The notes: a model not told the origin generated them from the sequence alone. Shown: positions 8,640 to 17,679, counted from the first letter of the stretch. The stretch is 64,000 bases of DNA from Heyndrickxia sporothermodurans (GCF_016785185.1 NZ_JAEKDY010000004.1); one strand, 5' to 3'. Made by a program: numbers and translations.

Positions 8640-11054
8640 CTACCCTCTTAATTCAGCACCTGTTTGTTCTTTCACTGCCTTAAGCACTTTTTCATGTGCT
8701 TTTACAACTTCGTCATCTGTTAATGTACGATCCGGATCAAAATATTTTAATGAAAATGCAATGGATTTTTTCCCTTGTTCCATATGTTCACCTTCATAAA
8801 GGTCAAAAATTGAAACCTCTTTTAATAATGATCCACCCGCTGTTTCAATAATATCTTTTAACGTTCCAGCATTTACTGTGCTGTCAACGACTAATGCAAT
8901 ATCCCTCGTTATGGAAGGGAATCGCGGAATAGACATATATTGTAATGGCCTTACATCGAAACTAAATACTGGTTTCGTCATTAGTTCAAATACATATGTT
9001 TCTTTCAAATCCAATTCCTTTTGAACTTGTGGATGAATTTGACCGATAAAACCGATTACTTCATTATCTAAAACGATTTCAGCCGTTCTTCCCGGATGCA
9101 TGCCGTCAATTTGTGCAGTTTGATAAGAGATATGTTGACTTACACCAAGTTTTTCGAATAACCCTTCAACAACACCTTTTGCTACATAAAAGTCAACTGC
9201 TTTTTTCTCACCCTGCCATAGTTGAGAATGCCATAATCCAGTAATTGCTCCTGCTAAATGTTCATATTCATCAGGTTGCTCATGATCCGTAGTTTTCAAA
9301 AATACTGAACCTATTTCATATATAGATACAGAATCATTTTTTCTAGCAAGATTATAGGAAACAACGTCTAATAATCCAGGTAAAATGCTTAAGCGTAAGT
9401 GGCTTCTTTCTTCACTCATCGGCATCGCTAAACGTATCGGATCTCTTTTTTCAATTGCATAATTCTTAGATTTTTCTTCGCTTGTTAATGAATAAGTGAT
9501 TGCTTGATTTAAACCCGCACCTTCTAAAAATCTTTTTGCTGCACGACGTTTTCTTTGATTTTCAGTTAATCCGCCCGGTGTTGTTTCACCCGAAGGTAAT
9601 GTAGTTGGAAGATTATCATATCCGTATAGACGTGCTACTTCCTCAATTAGATCTTCTTGAATCGTAATATCTCCGCGGCGGGTTGGTATTGTAATCGTAA
9701 AAATTTCATCGTCTAATTTTACGTCAAATTGTAGACGATTAAAAATTTCAAGTACTTCATTTGAAGTAATGGTTGTTCCTAATGTTTGATTTATTTTGCT
9801 TAACGTAATTTCAATAACAGCAGGCTCAACTCGTAATGTATTTACTTCTACTACACCAGACAAAACGTCACCGGATGCGTATTTTTCCATTAATTCGGCA
9901 GCGCGCTCCGCTGCATCATGGATACGGTTCGGATCGACACCCTTTTCAAAACGGGCACTGGCTTCACTGCGTAATCCGTGGTCTTTAGACGCATTACGAA
10001 CGGTTTGACCGTTAAAATAAGCCGATTCAAGTAATACGGTTGTCGTAGAATCGCTAACTTCAGAATTAGCACCACCCATAACACCCGCCATCGCAATTGG
10101 GTCTTTTCCATTTGTAATAACTAAATGAGAAGCTTTTAACGTTCTTTCGGTGTCATCAAGTGTAGTGATTTTTTCCCCTTCATGGGCTAAACGAACAACA
10201 ATTTCTTTTGAACCTAATTTATTATAGTCAAAGGCATGTAACGGTTGACCATATTCAAGTAAAATGTAATTTGTAATATCCACCACATTATTATGTGGAC
10301 GGATTCCGGCTGACATTAATCTTGTTTGCACCCACAATGGCGAAGGGCCGATTTTTACATTTTTAATGATTTTCGCCACATATAGTGGATTTTCTTCCGG
10401 TGCATCGACTTTAATTGAAATATAATCGCTTGCAGCTTCAGAATCAGTTGCTTTCTCGATAGCAGGTAGTTTAACTTCCGTACCAAGAATAGCTGCTACT
10501 TCATAGGCTACACCCAACATGCTTAAACAGTCTGAACGGTTCGGTGTTAAACCTAATTCAAGAATTTTATCATCTAAATTTAACAATACTAATGCATCAG
10601 AACCCACTTCTACATCGTTTGGAAATACAAATATTCCTTCGGCAAAATCCTTCGGAATTAGCTTTCCTTCAATCCCAAGTTCTTGCAGGGAACAAATCAT
10701 CCCATTTGATTCTTCACCACGTAATTTTGATTTTTTAATTTTGAAGTTTCCCGGTAATACAGCCCCAACAGTAGCAACGGCTACTTTTTGTCCTTTGGCA
10801 ACATTTTTAGCCCCACAAATAATTTGTACTGGTGCTTCGTCGCCAAGGTCAACTAAGCATTTATTTAATTTGTCAGCATTTGGATGCTTTTCGCATTCTA
10901 ATACATGACCGACAACGACGCCTTTAATAGAGGCGGCTTTATGTTCAACACTTTCTACTTCAATTCCACTTCTCGTTATTTTTTCTGCTAATTCTTCTGC
11001 GGATAGACCATTTAAGTCTACATATTCATTTAGCCATTTATATGAAACTAACAT
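8640..11054 (-). CDS. pheT: Phenylalanyl-tRNA synthetase beta subunit
   Basis: The beta subunit of the alpha2-beta2 enzyme charges tRNA-Phe. The 804 residues show the N-terminal EMAP/tRNA-binding domain (about 40-150), the B3/B4 editing region (about 215-395), B5 (about 405-480), a catalytic-like core and a C-terminal anticodon-binding FDX-ACB domain (about 710-803). The length matches B. subtilis PheT. It is co-transcribed with pheS 20 nt upstream and controlled by the T-box in front of pheS. Confidence 0.97.
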   Translation of the reverse strand: MLVSYKWLNEYVDLNGLSAEELAEKITRSGIEVESVEHKAASIKGVVVGHVLECEKHPNADKLNKCLVDLGDEAPVQIICGAKNVAKGQKVAVATVGAVLPGNFKIKKSKLRGEESNGMICSLQELGIEGKLIPKDFAEGIFVFPNDVEVGSDALVLLNLDDKILELGLTPNRSDCLSMLGVAYEVAAILGTEVKLPAIEKATDSEAASDYISIKVDAPEENPLYVAKIIKNVKIGPSPLWVQTRLMSAGIRPHNNVVDITNYILLEYGQPLHAFDYNKLGSKEIVVRLAHEGEKITTLDDTERTLKASHLVITNGKDPIAMAGVMGGANSEVSDSTTTVLLESAYFNGQTVRNASKDHGLRSEASARFEKGVDPNRIHDAAERAAELMEKYASGDVLSGVVEVNTLRVEPAVIEITLSKINQTLGTTITSNEVLEIFNRLQFDVKLDDEIFTITIPTRRGDITIQEDLIEEVARLYGYDNLPTTLPSGETTPGGLTENQRKRRAAKRFLEGAGLNQAITYSLTSEEKSKNYAIEKRDPIRLAMPMSEERSHLRLSILPGLLDVVSYNLARKNDSVSIYEIGSVFLKTTDHEQPDEYEHLAGAITGLWHSQLWQGEKKAVDFYVAKGVVEGLFEKLGVSQHISYQTAQIDGMHPGRTAEIVLDNEVIGFIGQIHPQVQKELDLKETYVFELMTKPVFSFDVRPLQYMSIPRFPSITRDIALVVDSTVNAGTLKDIIETAGGSLLKEVSIFDLYEGEHMEQGKKSIAFSLKYFDPDRTLTDDEVVKAHEKVLKAVKEQTGAELRG

Positions 11055-11073
11055 ATCTTTTCCTCCCTAGCTT

Positions 11074-12111
11074 TTACTCATGTACAGAAAATTGTTTTAA
11101 GAAACGAGTATCATTCGTGTATAGATGGCGGATGTCATCGATTCCGTATTTCAACATCGCAATTCGTTCTGCACCGATTCCAAATGCAAATCCTGTATAC
11201 TTAGTTGAATCAAATCCAGCCATTTGCAAAACATTTGGGTGAACCATTCCGGCACCTAGCATTTCAATCCAGCCTGTTTTTTTACATACATTACAGCCTT
11301 CTCCTCCACAGGAGAAACAAGATACATCCACTTCAACAGATGGCTCTGTAAATGGGAAAAAGCTTGGACGTAAGCGGATTTGGCGCTCAGCACCGAACAT
11401 TTTTTTCGCAAATACTTCTAACGTGCCCTTCAAATCCCCCATTGTAATGTTTTCATCTACAACAAGACCTTCAATTTGCATAAATTGGTGGGAATGGGTT
11501 GCATCATCATTATCTCGACGATACACTTTCCCAGGACAAATAATTTTAACTGGTCCTTTTCCTTCATGTTTTTCCATCGTTCTCGCTTGAACTGGGGAAG
11601 TATGTGTTCTTAATAAAATATCTTCAGTAATATAGAAGGAATCTTGCATATCACGAGCTGGGTGTCCTTTTGGAAGGTTTAAAGCTTCAAAATTGTAGTA
11701 ATCCTTTTCTACTTCCGGTCCTTCAGCTATCGTATATCCCATACCGATAAAGAAATTTTCAATTTCTTCTACTATTCTTGTTAATGGATGGTGATTACCT
11801 ACTTTAACTGGGCGACCGGGAAGGGTAACATCGATCGTTTCCTCCGCTAATTGTTTTTCAACTGCGGCTTTTTCTAATGCTTCACTTTTTAACTCGATTT
11901 GCTTGCTGATTACTTCCCTTACTTCATTGGCAAGGGCACCCATTTTCGGACGTTCTTCAGCTGAAAGCTGCCCCATTCCTCTTAAAACTTCTGTTATCGG
12001 CCCTTTTTTTCCTAAATATGCAACGCGAACATCGTTTAAAGACTTTAAGTCTTCCGCTTGCTCAATTTTTGCTAAGGCTTCTCCTTGTAAATCTTTTAAT
12101 TTTTGCTCCAT
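11074..12111 (-). CDS. pheS: Phenylalanyl-tRNA synthetase alpha subunit
   Basis: The catalytic alpha subunit (345 aa) carries class II synthetase motifs, including YRRDNDDATHSHQF and the FAFGIGAERIAMLKYG motif 3 region, after an N-terminal coiled coil of about 85 residues. AAGGAGG lies 8 nt before the ATG at 12111, and the protein then aligns with B. subtilis PheS from its first residue; an in-frame start 22 codons earlier falls inside the T-box terminator region and was rejected. It forms an operon with pheT. Confidence 0.97.
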   Translation of the reverse strand: MEQKLKDLQGEALAKIEQAEDLKSLNDVRVAYLGKKGPITEVLRGMGQLSAEERPKMGALANEVREVISKQIELKSEALEKAAVEKQLAEETIDVTLPGRPVKVGNHHPLTRIVEEIENFFIGMGYTIAEGPEVEKDYYNFEALNLPKGHPARDMQDSFYITEDILLRTHTSPVQARTMEKHEGKGPVKIICPGKVYRRDNDDATHSHQFMQIEGLVVDENITMGDLKGTLEVFAKKMFGAERQIRLRPSFFPFTEPSVEVDVSCFSCGGEGCNVCKKTGWIEMLGAGMVHPNVLQMAGFDSTKYTGFAFGIGAERIAMLKYGIDDIRHLYTNDTRFLKQFSVHE

Positions 12112-12140
12112 CTTTTCTACCTCCTTTAATAAATAAGCAT

Positions 12141-12405
12141 AAAAAAACCCCGTCCTTAGAAGGGACGAGGTTATCATCGCGGTACCACCCTAATTAGCAT
12201 CAAAAAATATTATGCTCAACTTCATTAAATAACGGCTTTTCACCGAGGCATCTTTACATTTCAATAGAAACGGTCCCGATGCTGACTCCAGGGGTGAATT
12301 TCACTTAATATTCCATAAAAATGCTCCCAGTCTTTGGCATTTTCTCCCTAAATGGATCCATTAAACTACTTTTCCCTATCATTGTCTTTTATCATTTATG
12401 CAATT
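12141..12405 (-). promoter_or_regulatory. T-box leader of pheST (tRNA-Phe sensor)
   Basis: The conserved T-box sequence AGGGTGGTACCGCG is at 12178-12191. It is followed by a terminator with a 9-bp stem (ACCTCGTCC / GGACGGGGT) and seven Us at 12141-12171. The antiterminator half (GGTACC) is complementary in the usual way to an uncharged tRNA end (UGGN). A likely specifier codon UUC is at 12296-12298, after a GAA element, which fits tRNA-Phe. Uncharged tRNA-Phe should promote read-through into pheS. Confidence 0.93.
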
Positions 12406-12411
12406 GTATAT

Positions 12412-12440
12412 ATTATAGTATTTTGTGAAATGAAATTCAA
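12412..12440 (-). promoter_or_regulatory. Sigma-A promoter of the pheST T-box transcript
   Basis: TTGAAT (12435-12440) and a perfect TATAAT (12412-12417) on the minus strand are separated by 17 nt. The -35 lies 3 nt from the end of ysgA. Confidence 0.8.
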
Positions 12441-12442
12441 AT

Positions 12443-13198
12443 TTATTTCTTTAAATAATACATTAATATTCCAGCGGCTACTGCAACGTTCAATGATTCT
12501 GCTTGTCCGTGTATTGGGATATATAAATTTTGCTTTGTCAACTCTAATAAATGTTTGGATACCCCATTCCCTTCATTTCCAACTATAAGCGCGAAAGAAT
12601 CTTGTGGCTGAACTTGTTTAAAAGGGATTCCGTTTTCCAATGCCGTTCCATAGACAGGAATTTGTTCTTGTTGAAGCTTATTAATCCATTCATCCAGGTG
12701 TCCCGTTAGTATATTAATATGAAAATGGCTGCCTTGGGCAGAGCGAATGATTTTAGGATTATATGCATCAACCGTTCCTTCTCCTAAAACAACGGCATTC
12801 AAGCCAGCAGCATCTGCTGTACGGATCATCGTTCCGATGTTCCCTGGGTCTTGGACCGCATCCAATAGCAAAAATGATTTTCCATTCAACTCATTAACAG
12901 AAGTATTTTTCATTTGACAAACGGCAAAAATGCCTTGGGCTGTTTCTGTATCCGAAATCGCTTTGCTAATTTCTGAAGTAATTTTTGTTACTTGAAGTCC
13001 ATGAATATCCCATTCTTGAGGAATTTCGATTTCCTCACTATACATTAATTCAATGATGTCCTCTTTAAATTTTAGTGCTTCTTCAACAAGATGGAAACCT
13101 TCAACTAAATAGGAATTCGTTTTTTGACGTTCTTTTTTAGTCAATAATTTTTTCCACTGTTTCACTTGCGGATTTTTCAATGACTCGATATATTTCAC
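12443..13198 (-). CDS. ysgA: SpoU/TrmH family RNA methyltransferase YsgA
   Basis: This 251-aa protein is a SPOUT-class RNA 2'-O-methyltransferase. The N-terminal substrate-binding part (about 1-95, KNPQVKQWKKLL and YLVEGFHLVEEAL) precedes the trefoil-knot domain with DAVQDPGNIGTMIRTADAAG, ALIVGNEGNGVS and ESLNVAVAAGIL. The exact RNA target is not known from sequence. The GTG at 13198 has AGAGGAG 7 nt upstream and gives the family's usual N-terminus; a GTG at 13216 is the alternative. The order pheT-pheS-ysgA is the same in B. subtilis. Confidence 0.93.
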   Translation of the reverse strand: MKYIESLKNPQVKQWKKLLTKKERQKTNSYLVEGFHLVEEALKFKEDIIELMYSEEIEIPQEWDIHGLQVTKITSEISKAISDTETAQGIFAVCQMKNTSVNELNGKSFLLLDAVQDPGNIGTMIRTADAAGLNAVVLGEGTVDAYNPKIIRSAQGSHFHINILTGHLDEWINKLQQEQIPVYGTALENGIPFKQVQPQDSFALIVGNEGNGVSKHLLELTKQNLYIPIHGQAESLNVAVAAGILMYYLKK

Positions 13199-13248
13199 TT
13201 GTATTCTCCTCTTCACTTATCAATATCTCATTATATCGTAATTTATAT

Positions 13249-13278
13249 ACATATAACATTCTAATTCGTGACATGCTA
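13249..13278 (+). promoter_or_regulatory. Possible sigma-G promoter of sspI
   Basis: CATGCTA (13272-13278) fits the sigma-G -10 pattern CATnnTA, and ACATA lies 18 nt upstream. SspI is a forespore protein in B. subtilis, so sigma-G control is expected. The -35 match is weak. Confidence 0.45.
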
Positions 13279-13320
13279 ATAGCAAATGTTAAAGAAATAT
13301 AATAAAAGGAGTGCTACAAA

Positions 13321-13530
13321 ATGAACTTAAATCTCCGTAATGCCATTATTCATAATGTATCCGGAAATGACCAAGCACAATTAAAGGATACAATTGTTGA
13401 TGCGATTCAAAGAGGAGAAGAAAAAATGCTGCCCGGCTTAGGTGTTTTGTTTGAAGTAATTTGGAATCATGCGGATGAACAAGAAAAGAATATGATGCTT
13501 GAGACATTAGAAGAAGGCTTAAAGCAATAA
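13321..13530 (+). CDS. sspI: Small acid-soluble spore protein SspI
   Basis: The 69-residue protein closely matches B. subtilis SspI along its whole length, including IVDAIQRGEEKMLPGLGVLF. SspI is a minor forespore-specific protein of the dormant spore core with no known catalytic role. AAAGGAG lies 9 nt before the ATG. It stands alone between divergent ysgA and convergent ysdC and is flanked by its own terminator. Its presence shows that the organism makes endospores. Confidence 0.95.
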   Translation: MNLNLRNAIIHNVSGNDQAQLKDTIVDAIQRGEEKMLPGLGVLFEVIWNHADEQEKNMMLETLEEGLKQ

Positions 13531-13537
13531 ACATAGG

Positions 13538-13567
13538 AAAGGGCATATCCGTTTGGTTATGCCCTTT
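13538..13567 (+). terminator. Terminator of sspI
   Basis: A 10-bp stem (AAAGGGCATA / TATGCCCTTT) with a 10-nt loop starts 8 nt after the sspI stop. It may also serve ysdC from the other side. Confidence 0.8.
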
Positions 13568-13576
13568 ATTATATCA

Positions 13577-14662
13577 TTACTCAAAGGTAATTTTATCCAC
13601 AGTTTCACGATCAAGACGTTTAATGACTTCTGTAATTAATTTCACCGTATTTTCATAATCATCACGATGCAACATGGCTGCATGTGAGTGAATATAACGT
13701 GTTGCAATAGTAATGGCAAGTGATGGCACTCCATTTGCTGTTAAATGAATCGATCCTGCGTCTGTTCCTCCACCTGGGATGGCATCGAATTGATATGGGA
13801 TACTTAATTCTTCTGCAACCCCTACAACTAAATCGCGCAAACCTTTATGAGAGACCATTGATGCATCATATAAAATGATTTGTGGTCCTTCTCCCATTTT
13901 GCTTAAAGCTTCTTTTTCTGTAATCCCTGGTGTATCGCCGGCAATTCCAACATCGACACCAAAGCCAATATCAGGCTTAATTTTCATAGCGGCTGTTTTT
14001 GCACCGCGAAGTCCAACTTCTTCTTGAACATTTCCGACACCGTAAACAATATTTGGATGCTTTTCGTTCTTTAGATTTTTCAATACATCAATTGCAATTG
14101 CACAGCCAATACGATTATCCCACGCTTTTGCTAGAAGCATTTTTTCATTATTCATTACGGTAAATTCAAAGTATGGAACGACCATATCCCCCGGAAGTAC
14201 GCCCCATTCCAAAGCTTCTTCTTTGCTTGAAGCACCGATATCAATAAACATATCTTTAATTTCATACGGCTTTTTCCTAGCTTCAGGAGACAAGACATGT
14301 GGTGGTTTTGATCCGATGACACCAGTAAGATCTCCTTTTCTTGTAACGATCGTTACTCTTTGTGCAAGCATTACTTGAGACCACCAGCCACCGACCGTTT
14401 GGAATCGAAGAAATCCTTTGTCATCAACTTGGGTTACCATAAATCCAACTTCGTCTAAATGACCAGCAACCATAATTTTGGGACCGTTTTCATCTCCTAC
14501 TTTTTTAGCAATTAAACTTCCTAGACCATCTGCAGTAATTTCATCTGAAAACGGTTCAATATATTTTTTCATTACGTCGCGTGCTTCTTTTTCATTACCC
14601 GCGATGCCCTTTGCATCCGTTAAGTCCTTGAGCATCGTCAATGTTTCATCAAGCTTTGCCAT
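13577..14662 (-). CDS. ysdC: M42 family glutamyl aminopeptidase YsdC
   Basis: This 361-residue zinc peptidase of family M42 belongs with tetrahedral TET-type aminopeptidases that trim peptides in the cytosol. Metal-site motifs are visible: AGHLDEVGFM (about residues 66-75), AWDNRIG, VQEEVGLRGA and the terminal HSHAAMLH. It matches B. subtilis YsdC over its full length. GGAGG is 8 nt before the ATG at 14662; an in-frame start 15 nt earlier has no site. It is monocistronic here. Confidence 0.94.
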   Translation of the reverse strand: MAKLDETLTMLKDLTDAKGIAGNEKEARDVMKKYIEPFSDEITADGLGSLIAKKVGDENGPKIMVAGHLDEVGFMVTQVDDKGFLRFQTVGGWWSQVMLAQRVTIVTRKGDLTGVIGSKPPHVLSPEARKKPYEIKDMFIDIGASSKEEALEWGVLPGDMVVPYFEFTVMNNEKMLLAKAWDNRIGCAIAIDVLKNLKNEKHPNIVYGVGNVQEEVGLRGAKTAAMKIKPDIGFGVDVGIAGDTPGITEKEALSKMGEGPQIILYDASMVSHKGLRDLVVGVAEELSIPYQFDAIPGGGTDAGSIHLTANGVPSLAITIATRYIHSHAAMLHRDDYENTVKLITEVIKRLDRETVDKITFE

Positions 14663-14792
14663 CTTATTGACCTCCAATATTAATATGTATGTACCCTAAT
14701 TATTATAATAGATAAAATCAAAAAAATACAAAAATTCACCTCTATATTTTTCATAAAATAGATTGTTACTTTAAATATTTTAAACGCACAGA

Positions 14793-14925
14793 GTGGATTG
14801 GAGCGGAAGGCACTTGACTCCTGCGGGATCAGCTGGACAGATGAGACCCCGCAAGAGCGAAGCGATGAGGAGGCTCAACGCCAGCCCCGCGGAAAGCAAG
14901 TGCCTGGAGCGGGAAGGAACGGTTC
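14793..14925. repeat. GC-rich palindromic dispersed-repeat-like element
   Basis: This block of about 130 bp is clearly richer in GC than the AT-rich sequence around it. GGCACTTG (14809-14816) and CAAGTGCC (14897-14904) form an 8-bp outer stem, and inner GC-rich segments (CTCCTGCGGG, CCCCGC, CCCGCGG) can pair in alternative ways. It resembles non-coding palindromic elements that recur in intergenic regions of many Bacillus genomes. Short frames across it look like chance. Only one copy lies in this window. Confidence 0.65.
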
Positions 14926-15030
14926 AATTGTTTATTCTCACAAAATTTACGAAAGCATCAAAAAAAATGAATCCTTTTTAAGTAATACACGTATGCAAAA
15001 GGTAGTAATTATTCATTGGAGGTTTAGATT

Positions 15031-15426
15031 ATGCTTTGGTTAATAAGAATTGCCATACTTGCCTTAGTGATTTACTTTATTGCAAAAATTATTAAGTACC
15101 TACGTAATCCAAAGCGAAAATTACAGCATGCACATAATGGAAAGCGCTATTTTTTTTATGATGACTCTGAAAATATTCGGAAAAACTTTCTGATTACATA
15201 TAAAGGAGTTTTACTCGAAGGAGAAAAATATTTAGGACCTAAAGAAACATCCTCTAATGTATTATCCATTTTTGTTTGGCCGCATGATTTACAATTACTA
15301 AATGCACTAGACGATCAAGACTTATTATTTTTGGAAAATGAAATTAAATTAAAATATCCGAATGCAGTGATTGATTGGAAAAATCCTATCAAAGAAATTA
15401 TTAGAAAACATAAAGAAAACTGCTGA
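15031..15426 (+). CDS. ysdB: Sigma-W pathway protein YsdB-like
   Basis: The 131-residue protein has one N-terminal membrane anchor (about residues 2-20) and a cytosolic domain with KRYFFYDDSENIRKNF and LTYKGVLLEGEKYLG-type motifs resembling B. subtilis YsdB, a protein of uncertain function in the SigW regulon. GGAGG lies 8 nt before the ATG. The position next to ysdC is also as in B. subtilis. The stop codon sits inside the following terminator hairpin. Confidence 0.82.
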   Translation: MLWLIRIAILALVIYFIAKIIKYLRNPKRKLQHAHNGKRYFFYDDSENIRKNFLITYKGVLLEGEKYLGPKETSSNVLSIFVWPHDLQLLNALDDQDLLFLENEIKLKYPNAVIDWKNPIKEIIRKHKENC

Positions 15427-15444
15427 ATATTACAGCAGTTTTTT
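15418..15444. terminator. Bidirectional terminator between ysdB and the TVP38-like gene
   Basis: AACTGCTG and CAGCAGTT form an 8-bp stem with a 7-nt loop and U-rich runs in both directions. The stop codons of the two convergent genes lie in or at its edges. Confidence 0.8.
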
Positions 15445-16012
15445 ATGTACCAGGGAAAAATTCTTTCCATTTCATAACAATCACTTTTTCTCTTAATATA
15501 AAAAACAGAATGGACAATGCAATGAGGATAATTATAATCAGTGAAGGTGTGAATCGGGAGATGAACTGTCCAAAAACAGTATAGAACACGACGAGTGGAA
15601 TATTTGTAACAAAAGATCCTTTTAAATAACTTTTAAATGTAGGATTCCTTTCAAGCAAGCAAATATTTAGCAAATGATAATGAAAAAAAGGAATTAAACG
15701 AAGGATAGCTATTTGCCCGATCGTAAGCTTCGCATACTGCCCAAAACATTTTAATTTAATTTTTAATAGCTTTTCATAGGTTTTCGGCATTTTCTTAATA
15801 CATCCATAGAAAAGGACTGAAAGCAGCATTAATCCGGCTAATGAATAAATAATACCAAGTAAGCTTCCAAATAATATTCCCCCTGCCATACAAACTACGG
15901 CCACTGGAATAAATAAAAATTGCCTAAGCACATGAAAAAGAATAAACATAAAAGGAGCCAATACTGCACTACCTTCTACAAATGAAAATAACATTAATAA
16001 TTGCTCATTCAT
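15443..16012 (-). CDS. TVP38/TMEM64 family membrane protein
   Basis: This 189-residue protein has about five hydrophobic segments and the SNARE-associated/DedA-like TVP38 core (ACMAGGILFGSLLGIIYSL-like region and ILRLIPFFHYHLLN). Relatives are linked to membrane lipid or solute handling, but the substrate of this protein is unknown. B. subtilis has a member of this family, YtxB, next to ytxC rather than here, so I give no symbol. The ATG at 16012 is preferred; GTG codons at 16024 and 16021 are alternatives. Confidence 0.75.
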   Translation of the reverse strand: MNEQLLMLFSFVEGSAVLAPFMFILFHVLRQFLFIPVAVVCMAGGILFGSLLGIIYSLAGLMLLSVLFYGCIKKMPKTYEKLLKIKLKCFGQYAKLTIGQIAILRLIPFFHYHLLNICLLERNPTFKSYLKGSFVTNIPLVVFYTVFGQFISRFTPSLIIIILIALSILFFILREKVIVMKWKEFFPGT

Positions 16013-16093
16013 TTTTCTCACCACTCTCTTCTTGTCATTCTTGATGTAGACACTTTACTAAAAGATATTTAATAAATTGTTATGTTATGACAA

Positions 16094-16130
16094 ACAAAAA
16101 AAGCCATCCTTCACAAAGAGGATGACTTTC
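16094..16130 (-). terminator. Terminator of the infC-rpmI-rplT operon
   Basis: AAGTCATCC and GGATGGCTT pair (with a G-U) and are followed by at least seven Us on the minus strand, 10 nt after the rplT stop. Confidence 0.85.
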
Positions 16131-16139
16131 AAAATAGCA

Positions 16140-16499
16140 TTATTTTGTAAATTGAGCTTTTGCTTGGTTAGCAAGTTCAGTGAATGCTTTTTCATCATGA
16201 ATAGCTAAATCAGCAAGCATTTTGCGGTTTACTTCAATACCAGCAAGCTTTAGTCCGTGCATTAAACGGCTGTAAGAAAGGCCATTTATACGTGCAGCTG
16301 CATTGATACGAGTAATCCAAAGCTTACGGAAGTCGCGTTTTTTCTGACGACGGTCACGATAAGCATACATATAAGATTTCATTACTTGCTCATTAGCTGT
16401 TTTATATAATGTATGTTTTGAACCGAAATAACCTTTTGCTAATTTTAATACTTTTTTACGACGTCTGCGGCTAACTATTCCGCCTTTTACACGTGGCAT
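16140..16499 (-). CDS. rplT: 50S ribosomal protein L20
   Basis: L20 is a 23S rRNA-binding protein needed for early 50S assembly. The 119-aa sequence is typical (MPRVKGGIVSRRRRKK, SYMYAYRDRRQKKRDFR, WITRINAAAR). It is the last gene of infC-rpmI-rplT. In Bacillus, L20 represses this operon by binding its leader, and the leader here has the expected form. Confidence 0.98.
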   Translation of the reverse strand: MPRVKGGIVSRRRRKKVLKLAKGYFGSKHTLYKTANEQVMKSYMYAYRDRRQKKRDFRKLWITRINAAARINGLSYSRLMHGLKLAGIEVNRKMLADLAIHDEKAFTELANQAKAQFTK

Positions 16500-16527
16500 A
16501 TTATTTCCCTCCTATATAAATCGCTCA

Positions 16528-16728
16528 TTACTTAAGATTGTCAAGCATATGACGAATACGTTTAAAATCACCTTTAGAAACAAGTGTTGCTTTACGAAGC
16601 TTACGTTTTTGTTTAACTGTTTTATTAGCAAACATATGGCTTCTGTAAGCATGAGAACGTTTTAATTTACCTGAACCTGTTCTTTTGAAACGCTTTGCTG
16701 AGCCGCGGTGAGTTTTCATTTTTGGCAT
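16528..16728 (-). CDS. rpmI: 50S ribosomal protein L35
   Basis: L35 is a small (66 aa), very basic 50S protein. It begins MPKMKTHRGSAKRFK and ends with the usual RIRHMLDNLK-type tail. It lies between infC (22 nt) and rplT (28 nt) in one operon. Confidence 0.98.
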   Translation of the reverse strand: MPKMKTHRGSAKRFKRTGSGKLKRSHAYRSHMFANKTVKQKRKLRKATLVSKGDFKRIRHMLDNLK

Positions 16729-16750
16729 AGGATATTTCCTCCTTCAGACA

Positions 16751-17266
16751 TTACTTTTCAGTTTTTGGTGCTAATACTAAGAACATACTTCGACCGTCCA
16801 TTTTTGGTTTCGATTCAATCGTACCTAGGTCTTCACATTCCTTTGCGAAACGATCAAGAACTTTTTGACCGATTTCTTTATGTGTAATTGCACGACCTTT
16901 AAAACGAATAGAAGCTTTTACTTTATCGCCCTTTTCGAGAAACTTACGGGCATTGCGAAGCTTTGTATTAAAGTCATGTTCATCAATCGTTGGGCTCAAT
17001 CGAACCTCTTTTAAGTTGATAACTTTTTGATTTTTACGTGCTTCTTTATCTTTCTTTTGTTGTTCAAATCGATATTTCCCATAGTCCATAATTTTGGCTA
17101 CTGGTGGTTTTGCATTTGGAGCAACAAGTACAAGATCAAGATTCACTCGTGATGCGATCTCAATTGCTTCATTTCGAGATTTAACACCTAGCTGCTCGCC
17201 ATTTTGACCAATAAGACGAACTTCTCGAGCACGAATGCCATCGTTAACCATCATATCTTTGCTAAT
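16751..17266 (-). CDS. infC: Translation initiation factor IF-3 (AUU start)
   Basis: IF-3 binds the 30S subunit and checks start codon selection. The 171 aa contain the N-domain (to about residue 80), linker and C-domain (MKEVRLSP-like NLKEVRLSPTIDEHDF). I place the start at an ATT at 17266, preceded by GGAGGTGG, giving the N-terminus M-S-K-D-M-M-V-N-D. Non-AUG AUU starts are conserved in infC and allow IF-3 to limit its own synthesis. An ATG at 17254 is the first conventional start but has no site at a proper distance. Confidence 0.94.
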   Translation of the reverse strand: MSKDMMVNDGIRAREVRLIGQNGEQLGVKSRNEAIEIASRVNLDLVLVAPNAKPPVAKIMDYGKYRFEQQKKDKEARKNQKVINLKEVRLSPTIDEHDFNTKLRNARKFLEKGDKVKASIRFKGRAITHKEIGQKVLDRFAKECEDLGTIESKPKMDGRSMFLVLAPKTEK

Positions 17267-17560
17267 AATTAGCCACCTCCAAGGTTTTTTTGCACAGACC
17301 CGGCTTTAAGCCGATCGCTATTAATAGAATACATCATTTGGGTGAAGAATTAAGCCGACATACCGTTTTGAACACAATTTTTAGTTAACATCGGTTTCAC
17401 AAGCATTAAAAAAGTACGGGACTTAAAAAGAACCCGCACTTTACATTCACATGAATAGTTAAGAATGTGATGAATTTCGAAACCTGCCAACTGCAATCTT
17501 GCGTCAATCAGGCGAGAAGCGGGTGCTTCTTCTTTTCCTCAAACTAATATTCAATTTACC
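17267..17560 (-). promoter_or_regulatory. L20 leader RNA upstream of infC
   Basis: This leader of about 290 nt has the layout of the Bacillus L20 autoregulatory leader. It starts with a structured region (17445-17560) rich in GC stems. A terminator follows at 17406-17444, with stem AAGTGCGGG / CCCGTACTT and a U run. A spacer then runs to the infC ribosome site. L20 binding is known in B. subtilis to favour termination. No other gene is visible in this stretch or further up to thrS. Confidence 0.85.
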
Positions 17561-17566
17561 TTAGAT

Positions 17567-17596
17567 AATATATCATACATCGCAATTTGATGTCAA
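17567..17596 (-). promoter_or_regulatory. Sigma-A promoter of infC operon
   Basis: A perfect TTGACA (17591-17596) and TATATT (17567-17572) are separated by 18 nt on the minus strand, immediately before the L20 leader. Confidence 0.75.
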
Positions 17597-17679
17597 TGGC
17601 TTATAATTATTACGATTTCTTTTTGCAACATCATTTATATTATCAAAATCTTATTTCTTCCGCAACATTTTTTTGAAAT

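Noticed and set aside
10519..10908. 129-codon open frame on the plus strand
   Set aside because: It is antisense to the tRNA-binding domain of pheT, with no ribosome site and no family resemblance.
14793..15043. Two short plus-strand frames across the palindromic repeat
   Set aside because: They are in different frames over the same structured repeat, lack ribosome sites and reflect only its higher GC content.
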